Shown here: positions 44,999 to 54,046 of the stretch, piece after piece
How positions within the stretch are numbered: position 1 is the stretch's first letter
Layout of the letters: each line of letters starts with the position of its first letter
Assembly (NCBI GenBank): GCA_000761475.1
Contig: JQNW01000009.1
Coordinates: 62,001-126,000 of the forward strand
Reading direction: 5' to 3'
From: Chromohalobacter israelensis
GTDB taxonomy: Bacteria > Pseudomonadota > Gammaproteobacteria > Pseudomonadales > Halomonadaceae
Length of the DNA stretch: 64,000 nt
Position numbers and translations under genes: made by a program
The notes under the pieces: generated by a model
Databases searched by the model: none
What the model was told of the DNA's origin: nothing
Seen by the model: only the letters and a program-made list of their open reading frames with translations

Positions 44999-46381
44999 GA
45001 GCTATGGTGACTTCTGGTGTACGGGAGGAGGTAGGAAGGGTGGCGTATCCTGTTGATTGATCACGACCAAGATCTCAATCAACAGGAGTGGATACGCCAT
45101 GACCGATTCTACCCTCCGGGCTCTTTCACAACCAGAACCCCAAGTCACTGACCCGCTGCACGAGCTGCTGCGCCAAGGCGCCCGTGACCTGATCGCCAAG
45201 GCCGTCGAGGCTGAGTTGGCCACCTTCCTGTCGCAGTATGCGGATCATCGGCTCGACGATGGCCGCCAGGCCGTGGTCCGCAACGGCTACCTGCCTGAGC
45301 GCACGGTCCAGACCGGGATCGGGGATGTCAGCGTGCAGGTACCCAAGGTGCGTGACCGCAGCAGCGGTGGCGCCCGCTTCAACAGCAGCTTGCTGCCGCC
45401 CTACTTGAAGCGGGCTCGCAGCATCGAGGAACTGATCCCTTGGCTCTATCTGAAGGGGATCTCCACCGGCGACTACCAGGAGGCCTTGGCGGCGCTGCTG
45501 GGCGACCAGGCCAAGGGGCTGTCGGCCAACACGGTGTCACGGCTCAAGAAACAGTGGGAGGACGAGCATACCGAGTGGCGGCAGCGGGACCTGGCAGACC
45601 GGCGCTACGTCTACTGGTGGGCTGATGGAATCTACAGCAATGTGCGCCTAGATGACCGCCTGTGCCTGCTGGTGATCATCGGCGTAACCGAGCAGGGCCG
45701 CAAAGAGCTGGTGGCCGTCGAAGACGGCTTCCGCGAGTCGGCGGCCAGCTGGGAGACCGTGCTGACGAGCCTACGAGCACGAGGCCTGACTACGCCCCCG
45801 AAACTGGCGGTAGGCGACGGTGCCATGGGGTTCTGGGCGGCTCTGAGCAAGATTTACCCGGCGACCGACCATCAACGCTGCTGGGTCCACAAGACTGCTA
45901 ATGTACTGAACAAGCTGCCGAAATCTGTTCAGCCGAAGGTCAAGGCTGACCTTCATGACATCTGGATGGCCGAGACCCGCGACGAGGCACACAAGGCCTT
46001 TGATCGCACGGTGCAACGCTTCGAGGCCAAGTACCCCAAGGCGATGGCGTGCCTGGCCAAGGATCGGGACGAGCTGCTGGCGTTTTACGACTACCCGGCA
46101 GAGCACTGGGTGCATATCCGCACCACCAACCCGATCGAGTCGACCTTCGCCACGGTCCGGCTGAGGACCAAGCGCAGCCGAAACTGCGGCTCCCGGGCGA
46201 CGACCCTGGCGATGGTCTTCAAGCTGCTCCAGAGCGCTCAGAAGCGCTGGAGGCGCATCAAACACTCCCAGAAACTGGAGCTGGTCGTCAGCAACGTCAA
46301 GTTCCAGGACGGGGAGCAGGTAACCGATCAGTCAGACAGGAATGCGGCCTGACCGCCATCCACCAGAATTGACAATAACTC
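44999..46381 (+). mobile_element. IS256-family insertion sequence, 1383 bp, inside dctP
   Basis: The element is bounded by imperfect inverted repeats: GAGCTATGGTGACTTCTGG at the left and, on the other strand, GAGTTATTGTCAATTCTGG at the right. TGACGCGAT flanks it on both sides (44990-44998 and 46382-46390), a 9-bp target duplication usual for this family. One intact transposase gene lies within. Perfect duplication and an undamaged host frame outside indicate a recent event. Confidence 0.95.
45099..46352 (+). CDS. IS256-family (mutator-type) transposase
   Basis: A 417-residue DDE transposase. Catalytic residues are Asp in [12 protein letters not shown], Asp in [11 protein letters not shown] and Glu in [13 protein letters not shown]. 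The conserved [15 protein letters not shown] and [18 protein letters not shown] motifs are present. CAGGAG precedes ATG 45099. Length is normal for the family, so it looks active. Confidence 0.95.
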   Translation: MTDSTLRALSQPEPQVTDPLHELLRQGARDLIAKAVEAELATFLSQYADHRLDDGRQAVVRNGYLPERTVQTGIGDVSVQVPKVRDRSSGGARFNSSLLPPYLKRARSIEELIPWLYLKGISTGDYQEALAALLGDQAKGLSANTVSRLKKQWEDEHTEWRQRDLADRRYVYWWADGIYSNVRLDDRLCLLVIIGVTEQGRKELVAVEDGFRESAASWETVLTSLRARGLTTPPKLAVGDGAMGFWAALSKIYPATDHQRCWVHKTANVLNKLPKSVQPKVKADLHDIWMAETRDEAHKAFDRTVQRFEAKYPKAMACLAKDRDELLAFYDYPAEHWVHIRTTNPIESTFATVRLRTKRSRNCGSRATTLAMVFKLLQSAQKRWRRIKHSQKLELVVSNVKFQDGEQVTDQSDRNAA

Positions 46382-46390
46382 TGACGCGAT

Positions 46391-47150
46391 CGAGCAGACC
46401 CGCAGCGGCGCCCTCGATTTCGCCAATTTCAACATGGGGCCGATGGGGCCAATCGTACCCGCCGCCAACGTCCTGTCACTGCCTTTCATTTTCAGAAGTC
46501 CGGACGACATGTACCGCGTCATGGATGGCGAGATCGGCGAGCGCTTCGCCGATGCGCTCGCCGAGAAAAACCTGATCGTTCTGTCCTGGTTCGGTTCCGG
46601 GGCACGCAGCCTCTACAACACTGACCACCCGGTGGAGACGCCCGACGACGTCGAGGGCCTCAAGGTACGTGTCATGAACAACGACCTTTATGTCCAGATG
46701 ATCGACGAAATGGGGGGCAATGCCACGCCAATGGCCTATGGCGAAGTTTATCAGTCACTCAAGACAGGCGTCATCGACGGCGCCGAGAACAATTATCCAT
46801 CTTATGAGTCCAGTGGCCACTATGAGGTGGCAAATTACTACTCGTTGACCGAGCACTTGATCCTTCCCGAGTGTTTGTGTGTTGCCAAGGCGAGTTGGGA
46901 AGAGCTCAGTGAGAAAGACCGGCAGGCGATACGCGAAGCAGCCGAGGATGCTGCCAAGGAGCAGCGCGCGCTCTGGGAGGAAGGTGTTCAGGCGAGCAAG
47001 CAGAAGATCCTGGACGCCGGGGTGAAGATCAACGAGGTGGATGACAAGTCGGCGTTCCAGGCCAAGATGCAGCCGATCTACGACCAGTTTGTTCAGGAGC
47101 ACCCGGAACTGGAGTCGCTCGTGACGGATATTCAAGATGCGCAGAGCTGA
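46391..47150 (+). pseudogene. dctP: TRAP binding protein DctP, 3' fragment
   Basis: Residues 84-336 of the interrupted receptor: IEQTRSGALDFANFNMGPMG, the conserved Arg in GLKVRVMNN, PMAYGEVYQSLKTGVIDGAE and NNYPSYESSGHYEVANYYS. No own signal peptide or good start exists. If translated from the ATG at 46434 it would stay in the cytoplasm. It is followed by dctQ and dctM, which therefore lack a functional receptor unless another one serves them. Confidence 0.93.
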
Positions 47151-47217
47151 TCCGCAGATGCCATGAAATGCTCCGGGCCGGATCAGGCCCGGAGCGGTCT
47201 TGAGAGGGTTTAAAATC

Positions 47218-47751
47218 GTGAGCTCATTCTCCGAGAAAATGAATGACCAGAGCCCCGCTTCGGCATCGCGAACAGCATTCGATGGCTTTCTGGACGGCAT
47301 TGCCCAACTTTGCATCATCGTGTCGGGTATCTTGCTGGTTTTCTTGATTGCGACGTTTGGCTGGTTGGTCTTCGGCCGTTACGTGCTCAATGACACGCCG
47401 ACATGGGTGGAACAGTCCTCGCTCCTGATCGTCGTTTATATCACCTGTCTAGGGGCTGCCGCCGGTGTGAGAAACAATACCCACCTTAGCATCGACTTCG
47501 TGCGTGAAGGGCTGCCGTATTTGCCACGCGAGATCATGCGCTATATCGCTGATCTTTTCGTCACGTGTTTCGGTCTCTTCATGGCCTGGCAAGGGTGGAA
47601 CCTGGTCCTGGAGAACCTGGAGCGTCCCATTCCAATGATCGGATTTTCCGAAAGCTGGCGTGCGGCACCATTGGTGATCTGTGGCGTGCTGATGGTCCTG
47701 TTCTCTTGCACCAATATCGCCAAGCGCCTGCTCAAGTCACGGAAGGGGTGA
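47218..47751 (+). CDS. dctQ: TRAP transporter small membrane subunit DctQ
   Basis: A 177-residue four-helix protein. The DctQ signatures are GILLVFLIATFGWLVFGRYV, PTWVEQSSLLIVVYITCLGA, GVRNNTHLSIDFVREGLP and the C-terminal AAPLVICGVLMVLFS. It bridges the receptor and DctM. GTG 47218 is used, with GAGAGG upstream; ATG 47239 is an alternative. It stands 67 bp after the dctP remnant and 4 bp before dctM. Confidence 0.92.
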   Translation: MSSFSEKMNDQSPASASRTAFDGFLDGIAQLCIIVSGILLVFLIATFGWLVFGRYVLNDTPTWVEQSSLLIVVYITCLGAAAGVRNNTHLSIDFVREGLPYLPREIMRYIADLFVTCFGLFMAWQGWNLVLENLERPIPMIGFSESWRAAPLVICGVLMVLFSCTNIAKRLLKSRKG

Positions 47752-47755
47752 CCTC

Positions 47756-49036
47756 ATGGGACTCATGATTCTGTTCGGCCTGTTCTTTCTGGGTCTCATC
47801 GTAGGTGCGCCAGTGGCCTTCGCTGTCGGTCTGGCTGCGGCGGGAACCTTTCTCTACGAAGGGCTGCCACTTTTCGTGGCTTTTCAACGTATATTGTCGG
47901 GAATCTCGGTCTTTTCCTTACTGGCCATACCGTTTTTCATCTTTGCCGGCGAACTGATGCTGCATGGGGGCATATCCACTCGCCTGGTACGCCTGGCATC
48001 CGCTGCCGTAGGGCGTGTACGGGGCGGTTTGGGAATGGTCAATGTCAGCTCCTCGATGCTTTTCGGAGGCATCTCGGGGTCTGCAGTCGCTGACACATCC
48101 GCGCTGGGTTCGATCCTCATCCCGGTCATGAAAGAGAAAGGTTACGACGCCGATTACGCGGTCAATGTCACGGTTACCTCGTCGGTTGCGGGTGTCGTGA
48201 TTCCTCCCAGTCATAACATGATTCTCTATGCCGTCGCCGCCGGGGGGGGCATCTCGATCACCCAACTGTTCATTGCCGGTATCGTGCCGGGGGTGCTGAT
48301 GTGTCTGGCATTGGCCGTGGCTGCATATGTCGTGGCGGTCAAGCGTGGTTACAAAGGCGAGGCATTTCCCGGGTGGTCGGCATTGATGCTCAGTTTCGTG
48401 GCTGCGCTGCCCGGTCTGATGACGGCGGTGATCATTGTCGGCGGGGTGCTGTCTGGCGTTCTGACGGTCACCGAGTCCGGTGCCTTCGGTGCTATCTACG
48501 CCATCGTCGTCACGGGACTGGTGTACCGTGAATTGCGCTGGGAACCGTTCAAGCAGGCGGTCTACCAGGCGGTACGCACGACCTCGCTGGTGATGATCCT
48601 GGTGGGATGTGCCTCGGCATTCTCGTACCTGCTGGCACTCTATAGCGTACCGCAGATGCTGACCGACGCACTGTTGAGTATCTCCGAGAATCCTTACGTG
48701 ATCCTGCTGATGCTCAACCTGATATTGCTGGGTCTCGGCATGATCATGGACATGGCAGCACTGATCCTGATCTGCACGCCGATATTCCTGCCGGTTGCCG
48801 AAGAGTTCGGCATGGACCCCATTCAGTTCGGCATCATCATGATGATGAACCTTGGGCTGGGACTATGTACTCCCCCGGTAGGGTCTTGTCTTTTCGTGGG
48901 TAGCGTTATCGGCAAGATCAAGATCGAACAGGCGGTACGTACCATCTGGCCGTTCTATCTAGCGCTGTTTGCGGTGTTGATGCTGGTGACCTACGTGCCG
49001 GCGATATCGCTGACGCTGCCCGGCTTCTTCCAGTGA
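47756..49036 (+). CDS. dctM: TRAP transporter large membrane subunit DctM
   Basis: A 426-residue sodium-coupled permease with about 12 helices. The DctM signatures FSLLAIPFFIFAGELMLHGG, SSMLFGGISGSAVADTSALG and VIPPSHNMILYAVAAGG are intact, as is LNLGLGLCTPPVGSCLFVGS near the end. AGGGGTGACCTC precedes the ATG. The gene is intact although its receptor gene is broken by an IS. Confidence 0.95.
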   Translation: MGLMILFGLFFLGLIVGAPVAFAVGLAAAGTFLYEGLPLFVAFQRILSGISVFSLLAIPFFIFAGELMLHGGISTRLVRLASAAVGRVRGGLGMVNVSSSMLFGGISGSAVADTSALGSILIPVMKEKGYDADYAVNVTVTSSVAGVVIPPSHNMILYAVAAGGGISITQLFIAGIVPGVLMCLALAVAAYVVAVKRGYKGEAFPGWSALMLSFVAALPGLMTAVIIVGGVLSGVLTVTESGAFGAIYAIVVTGLVYRELRWEPFKQAVYQAVRTTSLVMILVGCASAFSYLLALYSVPQMLTDALLSISENPYVILLMLNLILLGLGMIMDMAALILICTPIFLPVAEEFGMDPIQFGIIMMMNLGLGLCTPPVGSCLFVGSVIGKIKIEQAVRTIWPFYLALFAVLMLVTYVPAISLTLPGFFQ

Positions 49037-49069
49037 CATCTTCCTCTTCTCGCTCATGGATCGCCCTAC

Positions 49070-50206
49070 ATGAAAATCGAAAAGATACATGCACACGTTC
49101 TCGATTATCAGCTGGAGCAGGCCTTCGAAAGTGCCTCCATGCGGTTTGATCGGCGCCAACATTGTCTGGTCGAGGTGATATGTGACGACGGTACGATTGG
49201 CTGGGGGGAGTGTCTGGGGCCGGCCAAGCCCAATGCGGCTGTCATCGAGGCTTATGCGACCTCGATCATTGGGCGCAATCCGCTCGAGACGGAAAAGCTC
49301 TGGATCGAGCTCTATAACCGGCTGCGTGATCAAGGCCAGCGCGGCCTGACTGTCACGGCCCTGAGCGGTATCGATATCGCGTTGTGGGATATCAAGGGCA
49401 AGCATTACGGGGCGCCCGTTTCCGAACTCCTGGGCGGGCGTTTTCGCGAGCATGTGCATGCCTATGCCACCGGATCATTCAAGCGTGACGGCGTCGATCG
49501 TGTGCAGGATACGGCCGAGGAGGTCGCCGGTTACGCGCAAGAAGGGTTCTGTGGCGTCAAGATCAAGATAGGTTTCGATGTCGAAGAAGACTTGAAAGTG
49601 ATTGCCGCGGCGCGCGAGGCGTTGGGCAATGGCAAGCGTTTGATGATCGATGCCAACCATGGTTACGACCTCCTGGAGGCGTTGGAGGTCGGCAAGCGTG
49701 CCGCCGCGTTCGACGTGGCATGGTTCGAAGAACCGGTATTGCCCGAGCAGATTTCCACTTATCACGCCGTGCGCGCCGGGCAGCCGCTCCCGGTGGCCAG
49801 TGGCGAGAACTGGCATGGACGTTACGCCATGCTCGAGCCGCTGCAAACGCGGGCGGTGGACATCGTGCAACCCGATGTCTGCAGCGTGGGCGGCATCTCG
49901 GAAATGCGCCGGGTCGTGGATATGGCGGCCATGTTCGGTGTGCGTTTGATTCCGCATGTCTGGGGCACGGCGGTGTGTCTTGCCGCCAGCTTGCAATGCA
50001 TGGCGGCCTTGCCACCCAACCCGCCGCGACGCCGGCCCATCGAGCCGATCATGGAGTTCGATCGTACGCACAATCCTTTCCGACAGGCCGTGGTGAAAAC
50101 GCCGCTCGAACATGACGGTGGCGTCGTGCAGATACCCGATGGACCGGGGCTGGGTATCGAGATCAATCGTGATGCATTGCGCCAATTCGCTTTGAAGGAG
50201 GCATGA
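49070..50206 (+). CDS. gci: D-galactarolactone cycloisomerase (enolase superfamily)
   Basis: A 378-residue mandelate-racemase-type enzyme. Catalytic K-x-K is in CGVKIKIGFD, metal ligands are Asp in LMIDANHGYD, Glu in VAWFEEPVLP and Glu in VASGENWHGR, and the His is in LIPHVWGTAV. Among family members this pattern and its udh/gli neighbours fit Gci, which opens galactaro- or glucaro-1,4-lactone to 5-keto-4-deoxyglucarate. The name rests on context as much as on sequence; another acid-sugar dehydratase is possible. It overlaps the next gene by 4 bp (ATGA). Confidence 0.8.
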   Translation: MKIEKIHAHVLDYQLEQAFESASMRFDRRQHCLVEVICDDGTIGWGECLGPAKPNAAVIEAYATSIIGRNPLETEKLWIELYNRLRDQGQRGLTVTALSGIDIALWDIKGKHYGAPVSELLGGRFREHVHAYATGSFKRDGVDRVQDTAEEVAGYAQEGFCGVKIKIGFDVEEDLKVIAAAREALGNGKRLMIDANHGYDLLEALEVGKRAAAFDVAWFEEPVLPEQISTYHAVRAGQPLPVASGENWHGRYAMLEPLQTRAVDIVQPDVCSVGGISEMRRVVDMAAMFGVRLIPHVWGTAVCLAASLQCMAALPPNPPRRRPIEPIMEFDRTHNPFRQAVVKTPLEHDGGVVQIPDGPGLGIEINRDALRQFALKEA

Positions 50207-51072
50207 GCGTGTCCGATCTTCCCGCCAACACTCGCCCGCTTGATGGCCCGGCACCCAAACTCAAGGCGCCGCCCGGTGCGACCGACTGTCATATCCATCT
50301 GTATCTGCCGGGCTTCGATGCCCAGCCCGGTGGTCCGAAGATTCCCGAGTTGGCAACGGTCGAGAATTACCGACAGATCCAGCGTTGGCTGTCGCTCGAG
50401 CGTGTGGTGGTCACTCAACCCAATGCCTACCAGCGTGACAATCGCGCCTTGCTCACGGCGCTGGGCCAGTTGGGCACTGACAGCGCACGCGGTGTCGCGG
50501 CAGTGACGCCCGAGATATCGGACAGCGAGCTTCGGGACTGGCACGACAAAGGGGTGCGCGGTGCACGGATCATGAACCTGCCGGGGGGCGCCGTTGCCAG
50601 CGATCAGATGCTCGAGGTCGAGCAACGGATTCGCCCGATGGGCTGGCACCTGATGGTTCAGTTCAATGGCTGCAAGTTGAACGATTACCTCGCGGATCTG
50701 CAGCGTATCGAGGGCGAATACATCATCGATCATATCGGCAAGTTCATGCCGCCGGTGTCGGCGGACGACCCTCGGGTGGATGACATTCTGCGGCTGCTCG
50801 ATCGCGGCAATGCCTGGTTCAAGATATGTGCCGGCTATGAAGCCAGCCGGCTCGGCGGTCCCGACTACGCGGATGTCGGGGCGATCGCCAAGCGGGTCAT
50901 CGGCCATGCGCCAGAGCGCATCATCTGGGGGAGCAACTGGCCGCACGTCGGCGTGCCGCGCGAGCAATACCCCGACGATGCCGAGCAGCTCGATGTCTTG
51001 CTCGACTGGGCGTCCCCCGAGGTGCGCCAGAGAATACTGGTCGATAATCCGGCGGCGTTGTATGGCTTCTGA
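50203..51072 (+). CDS. gli: D-galactarolactone isomerase (amidohydrolase superfamily)
   Basis: A 289-residue amidohydrolase-2-type TIM barrel. DCHIHLYLPGF is the first metal-like motif, FNGCKLNDYLADL and IIDHIGKFMPP the middle, and IIWGSNWPHVG the C-terminal Asp-containing stretch in altered form. It resembles Gli of Agrobacterium, which converts galactaro-1,5-lactone to the 1,4-lactone used by Gci. AAGGAGG within the end of gci is its ribosome site. The first metal-binding HxH is present as CHIH. Confidence 0.8.
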   Translation: MSVSDLPANTRPLDGPAPKLKAPPGATDCHIHLYLPGFDAQPGGPKIPELATVENYRQIQRWLSLERVVVTQPNAYQRDNRALLTALGQLGTDSARGVAAVTPEISDSELRDWHDKGVRGARIMNLPGGAVASDQMLEVEQRIRPMGWHLMVQFNGCKLNDYLADLQRIEGEYIIDHIGKFMPPVSADDPRVDDILRLLDRGNAWFKICAGYEASRLGGPDYADVGAIAKRVIGHAPERIIWGSNWPHVGVPREQYPDDAEQLDVLLDWASPEVRQRILVDNPAALYGF

Positions 51073-51194
51073 TCCAGGGTATGCGGATACATGAGCCGCT
51101 GTTGGCATGCGAGCACCGAGAGGTGAAGTGAACGTACGGGATACGAGCATGGCGCAATGCTTGCCCGGCGATGATTCGAACAATGGAGGAAAGA

Positions 51195-51998
51195 ATGCTC
51201 AATCGTTTGTTGGTGACCGGGGCTGCTGGTGGTGTGGGGAGTGCGATTCGCCCACATCTTGGAACGCTGGCGCACAAGGTCCGTTTGTCGGATATCGCCG
51301 ATCTCGGCGCGACCGAGGCGCACGAGGAGATTGTTGCCTGCGACTTGGCCGATGCCCAGGCCGTTCATGATCTGGTCAAGGATTGCGACGGTATCATTCA
51401 CCTCGGTGGGGTGTCGGTGGAACGTCCCTGGAACGATATTCTCCAGGCCAACATCATCGGCGCCTACAACCTGTATGAAGCCGCCAGGAACCTCGGCAAG
51501 CCGCGCATCGTGTTCGCCAGTTCCAATCACACCATCGGCTATTATCCACGCACTACGCGAATCGACACCGAAGTGCCGCGCCGCCCCGACTCGCTGTATG
51601 GCTTGTCCAAGTGTTTCGGTGAGGATCTGGCGAGCCTGTATTACCACAAGTTCGATATCGAGACCCTCAACGTACGCATCGGTTCGTGTTTTCCCAAGCC
51701 CAAGGACGCGCGGATGATGGCCACCTGGCTGAGCGTCGACGACTTCATGCGCCTGATGAAGCGTGCCTTCGTGGCTCCCAAGCTGGGATGCACCGTCGTC
51801 TATGGTGTCTCGGCGAATACCGAGTCGTGGTGGGACAACGACAAGTCGGCATTTCTCGGCTGGGTTCCGCAGGACAGTTCGGAAATCTGGCGGGAGGAGA
51901 TCGAACAGCAGGCCGGCGAGATCGACCCTGACGATCCGGCAGTCGTCTACCAGGGCGGCAAATTCGCGGCGGCGGGGCATCCCGACGACGCTGAGTAA
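51195..51998 (+). CDS. udh: NAD-dependent uronate dehydrogenase
   Basis: A 267-residue short-chain/epimerase-type enzyme oxidising glucuronate or galacturonate to the aldarolactone, the first step of the oxidative uronate pathway. The nucleotide motif LVTGAAGGVGSAI is at the start, the catalytic YxxxK is in SLYGLSKCFGED, and FASSNHTIGYYPR contributes the catalytic Ser. It agrees in length and features with the structurally characterised enzyme of Chromohalobacter salexigens. GGAGGAAAG precedes ATG 51195. The gene follows gli by 122 bp. Confidence 0.93.
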   Translation: MLNRLLVTGAAGGVGSAIRPHLGTLAHKVRLSDIADLGATEAHEEIVACDLADAQAVHDLVKDCDGIIHLGGVSVERPWNDILQANIIGAYNLYEAARNLGKPRIVFASSNHTIGYYPRTTRIDTEVPRRPDSLYGLSKCFGEDLASLYYHKFDIETLNVRIGSCFPKPKDARMMATWLSVDDFMRLMKRAFVAPKLGCTVVYGVSANTESWWDNDKSAFLGWVPQDSSEIWREEIEQQAGEIDPDDPAVVYQGGKFAAAGHPDDAE

Positions 51999-52036
51999 AC
52001 GAGGCGACGACCTGTTCGGTCAGTGGGGGAACGTAT

Positions 52037-53065
52037 ATGGATGAGCACGTACGGCTGTCGATGGATGAGGCCTGGACGCTGAGCGTCGATGTTCTTGAGC
52101 AAAATGGCTTCTCCCAGGACCAGGCGGCTGCCATTGCTCGCAGCGTGGTGGCCGCGCAGCGGGACGAATGCCACTCGCATGGGTTGTATCGATTGCTGGA
52201 TTGCGTGCGCACCGTTCGGTATGGCGGTGTCGAGCCTCGGGCCGTTCCCGAGGTTCACGACCAGGCGCCCGGTGTGATCAGTGTCGATGCCCGAGGCGGC
52301 TGCTCGCTTCTGGCATTCGAGAAAGGGCGTCAAGCGCTGGTCGAGAAAACCCGTGACCATGGTGTGGCGGTACTCGCCGTCAACGATGCCTTTCACTTCT
52401 CAGCCTTGTGGACTGAAGTCGAGTCTCTGGCGGATCAAGGCCTGGTGGCGTTGGCCATGACACCGAGCCACGCCTATGTGGCTCCGGCCGGCGGTACCTC
52501 GGCGTTATTGGGCACCAACCCCATCGCCTTTGCCTGGCCGCGCCCCGATGGCCTTCCGTTCGTCTTCGACTTCGCGACCAGCATGGTCGCACGCGGTGAG
52601 GTCGAACTGCACCGCCGGGCCGGTGAGTCAATTCCGGAAGGCTGGGCGCTCGACGAGAGGGGACAGCCGACGACCGAGCCAGAGGCGGCGCTGGCCGGAG
52701 CGCTCCTTCCATTCGGCGGTCACAAGGGGACCGCATTGTCGATCATGATCGAACTTCTGGCCGGGCCACTCATCGGCGATCGTCTGGGTCACCAGACCCA
52801 TCCGGCGGATGGCAGTGACGAAGGAACGCCTCGGCATGGTGAGTTCATCCTGGCCATGGACCCGCACGTCTTCCTCGGTGGGGATGTCGACTTGCGTTTA
52901 CAGCAGGCCGAAGCCTTGTTCGAGGGTATCACTGCCCAAGGGGCTCGCTTACCATCGCAGCGACGACATGCGGCCAGGGCGTGTAGCCGAAGCGAGGGTA
53001 TGACAATTCCTTCCGGGCTGTATGCGGAACTGGTGCAATTGAGAGATAGTGGCGATCAAGCGTGA
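52037..53065 (+). CDS. Ldh2/malate dehydrogenase-family oxidoreductase
   Basis: A 342-residue NAD(P)-dependent oxidoreductase of the type-2 malate/L-lactate dehydrogenase superfamily (also ureidoglycolate dehydrogenase and piperideine-2-carboxylate reductase). ECHSHGLYRLLDCVRTVRYG holds the catalytic His, and ALLGTNPIAFAWPRPDGLPF, FDFATSMVARGEVE and FGGHKGTALSIMIELLAG are family motifs. Its 2-keto acid substrate is unknown. In this operon it may reduce a sugar-acid intermediate, or act in hydroxyproline-type metabolism. It lies 38 bp after udh. Confidence 0.87.
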   Translation: MDEHVRLSMDEAWTLSVDVLEQNGFSQDQAAAIARSVVAAQRDECHSHGLYRLLDCVRTVRYGGVEPRAVPEVHDQAPGVISVDARGGCSLLAFEKGRQALVEKTRDHGVAVLAVNDAFHFSALWTEVESLADQGLVALAMTPSHAYVAPAGGTSALLGTNPIAFAWPRPDGLPFVFDFATSMVARGEVELHRRAGESIPEGWALDERGQPTTEPEAALAGALLPFGGHKGTALSIMIELLAGPLIGDRLGHQTHPADGSDEGTPRHGEFILAMDPHVFLGGDVDLRLQQAEALFEGITAQGARLPSQRRHAARACSRSEGMTIPSGLYAELVQLRDSGDQA

Positions 53066-53149
53066 ACAAAGGGGCGAGTCCCTCCGTCACCAGGGTAAGG
53101 AAAAGCTGATGCCGGAATCCAGCCTCTCTATGCAAGTCCCACTGTCATG

Positions 53150-53197
53150 CAGTGCAGTGATGCCATCGCGATGCAGTATTTGATTCCGGAGTGGGGG
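53150..53197 (+). pseudogene. Remnant of a second gudD 3' end
   Basis: The DNA encodes SDAIAMQYLIPEW, matching [13 protein letters not shown] near the C-terminus of gudD at 42345-42390. Roughly 37 of 48 bases agree by eye, with changes mostly at third positions. No other part of gudD is recognisable nearby. It lies between the Ldh2-type gene and gntR and cannot encode an enzyme. Confidence 0.75.
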
Positions 53198-53268
53198 GCG
53201 AGCTCGAATGCCTGGTATTGGTCTGCCGAACGAATAAAGAGTAAAAATCATCATGCGAAATACGCAAT

Positions 53269-53991
53269 ATGAACTCACTTGACGTGAAACGTGTCTCCCA
53301 GCAGGGGAGCCTGTCCCAGCAGGTCTCGCAGCAACTCGAGGCGATCATCTCCCGAGGAGAGATCGCCGTCGGCGATAAACTGCCGCCGGAGAACGGCCTG
53401 TGCGAGATGTTCGGCGTCAGCCGTACTGTCATACGCGAGGCCATCACACACCTCAAGTCGCTCGGCCTGGTCGAGACGCGGCGCGGGATCGGTACGCGCG
53501 TTCTGCGCGCGGCGCCCGAAGAAGCGTATCCCGCCAAGCGCATCAGCCTGACGACGGTCGAGGACATTCTGAGCATTCTCGAATTACGCCTGACCCTGGA
53601 GCCGGAAGCCGCCGCACTGGCGGCGGCACGGCGCGACGATGAGGATCTCGAGCGGCTGCGACAGGCGCACGCGCGCTTCATCGAGGCCTTCCAGCAACAA
53701 TCGCAGGCGCGAGAGGAGGACTTCGCCTTTCACTTCGCGGTGGCCCAGGCGACCCACAATCCGGCGTTCACGACGGTGTACGAGCAGTTGAACCTGGGCG
53801 CCATTCCGCGTGCCAAGCTGCTTTCGGTCGAGCTCGATACGGCGGCGACGCATCGGTATCTGGAACGCGTCGCCCAGGAGCACGCGGATATCCTCGAAGC
53901 GATCATGGCAGGCGACGAAGAGGCCGCGCGCGAGGCGATGCGTCATCATCTGAGCCGCGCCAGTACAACCTATGCGTCGTATCGCAGCTGA
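53269..53991 (+). CDS. FadR-subfamily GntR transcriptional regulator
   Basis: A 240-residue regulator. The winged HTH includes IAVGDKLPPENGLCEMFGVS and RTVIREAITHLKSLGLVETR. The all-helical FCD effector domain (about 95-230) shows ILELRLTLEPEAAALAA, FHFAVAQATHNPAF and the C-terminal His-containing HADILEAIMAGDEEAAREAM. It sits at the end of the sugar-acid locus and is the obvious candidate to bind the shared palindromic sites at 35303-35334 and 44393-44420. Its effector is probably an aldarate, lactone or keto-deoxy acid. The ribosome site is weak. Confidence 0.92.
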   Translation: MNSLDVKRVSQQGSLSQQVSQQLEAIISRGEIAVGDKLPPENGLCEMFGVSRTVIREAITHLKSLGLVETRRGIGTRVLRAAPEEAYPAKRISLTTVEDILSILELRLTLEPEAAALAAARRDDEDLERLRQAHARFIEAFQQQSQAREEDFAFHFAVAQATHNPAFTTVYEQLNLGAIPRAKLLSVELDTAATHRYLERVAQEHADILEAIMAGDEEAAREAMRHHLSRASTTYASYRS

Positions 53992-54046
53992 GAGGCTGCC
54001 ACGGGGCGAGCGCGTTTCGGCCAAGCCGTATCGCCGAGTGCACTGC

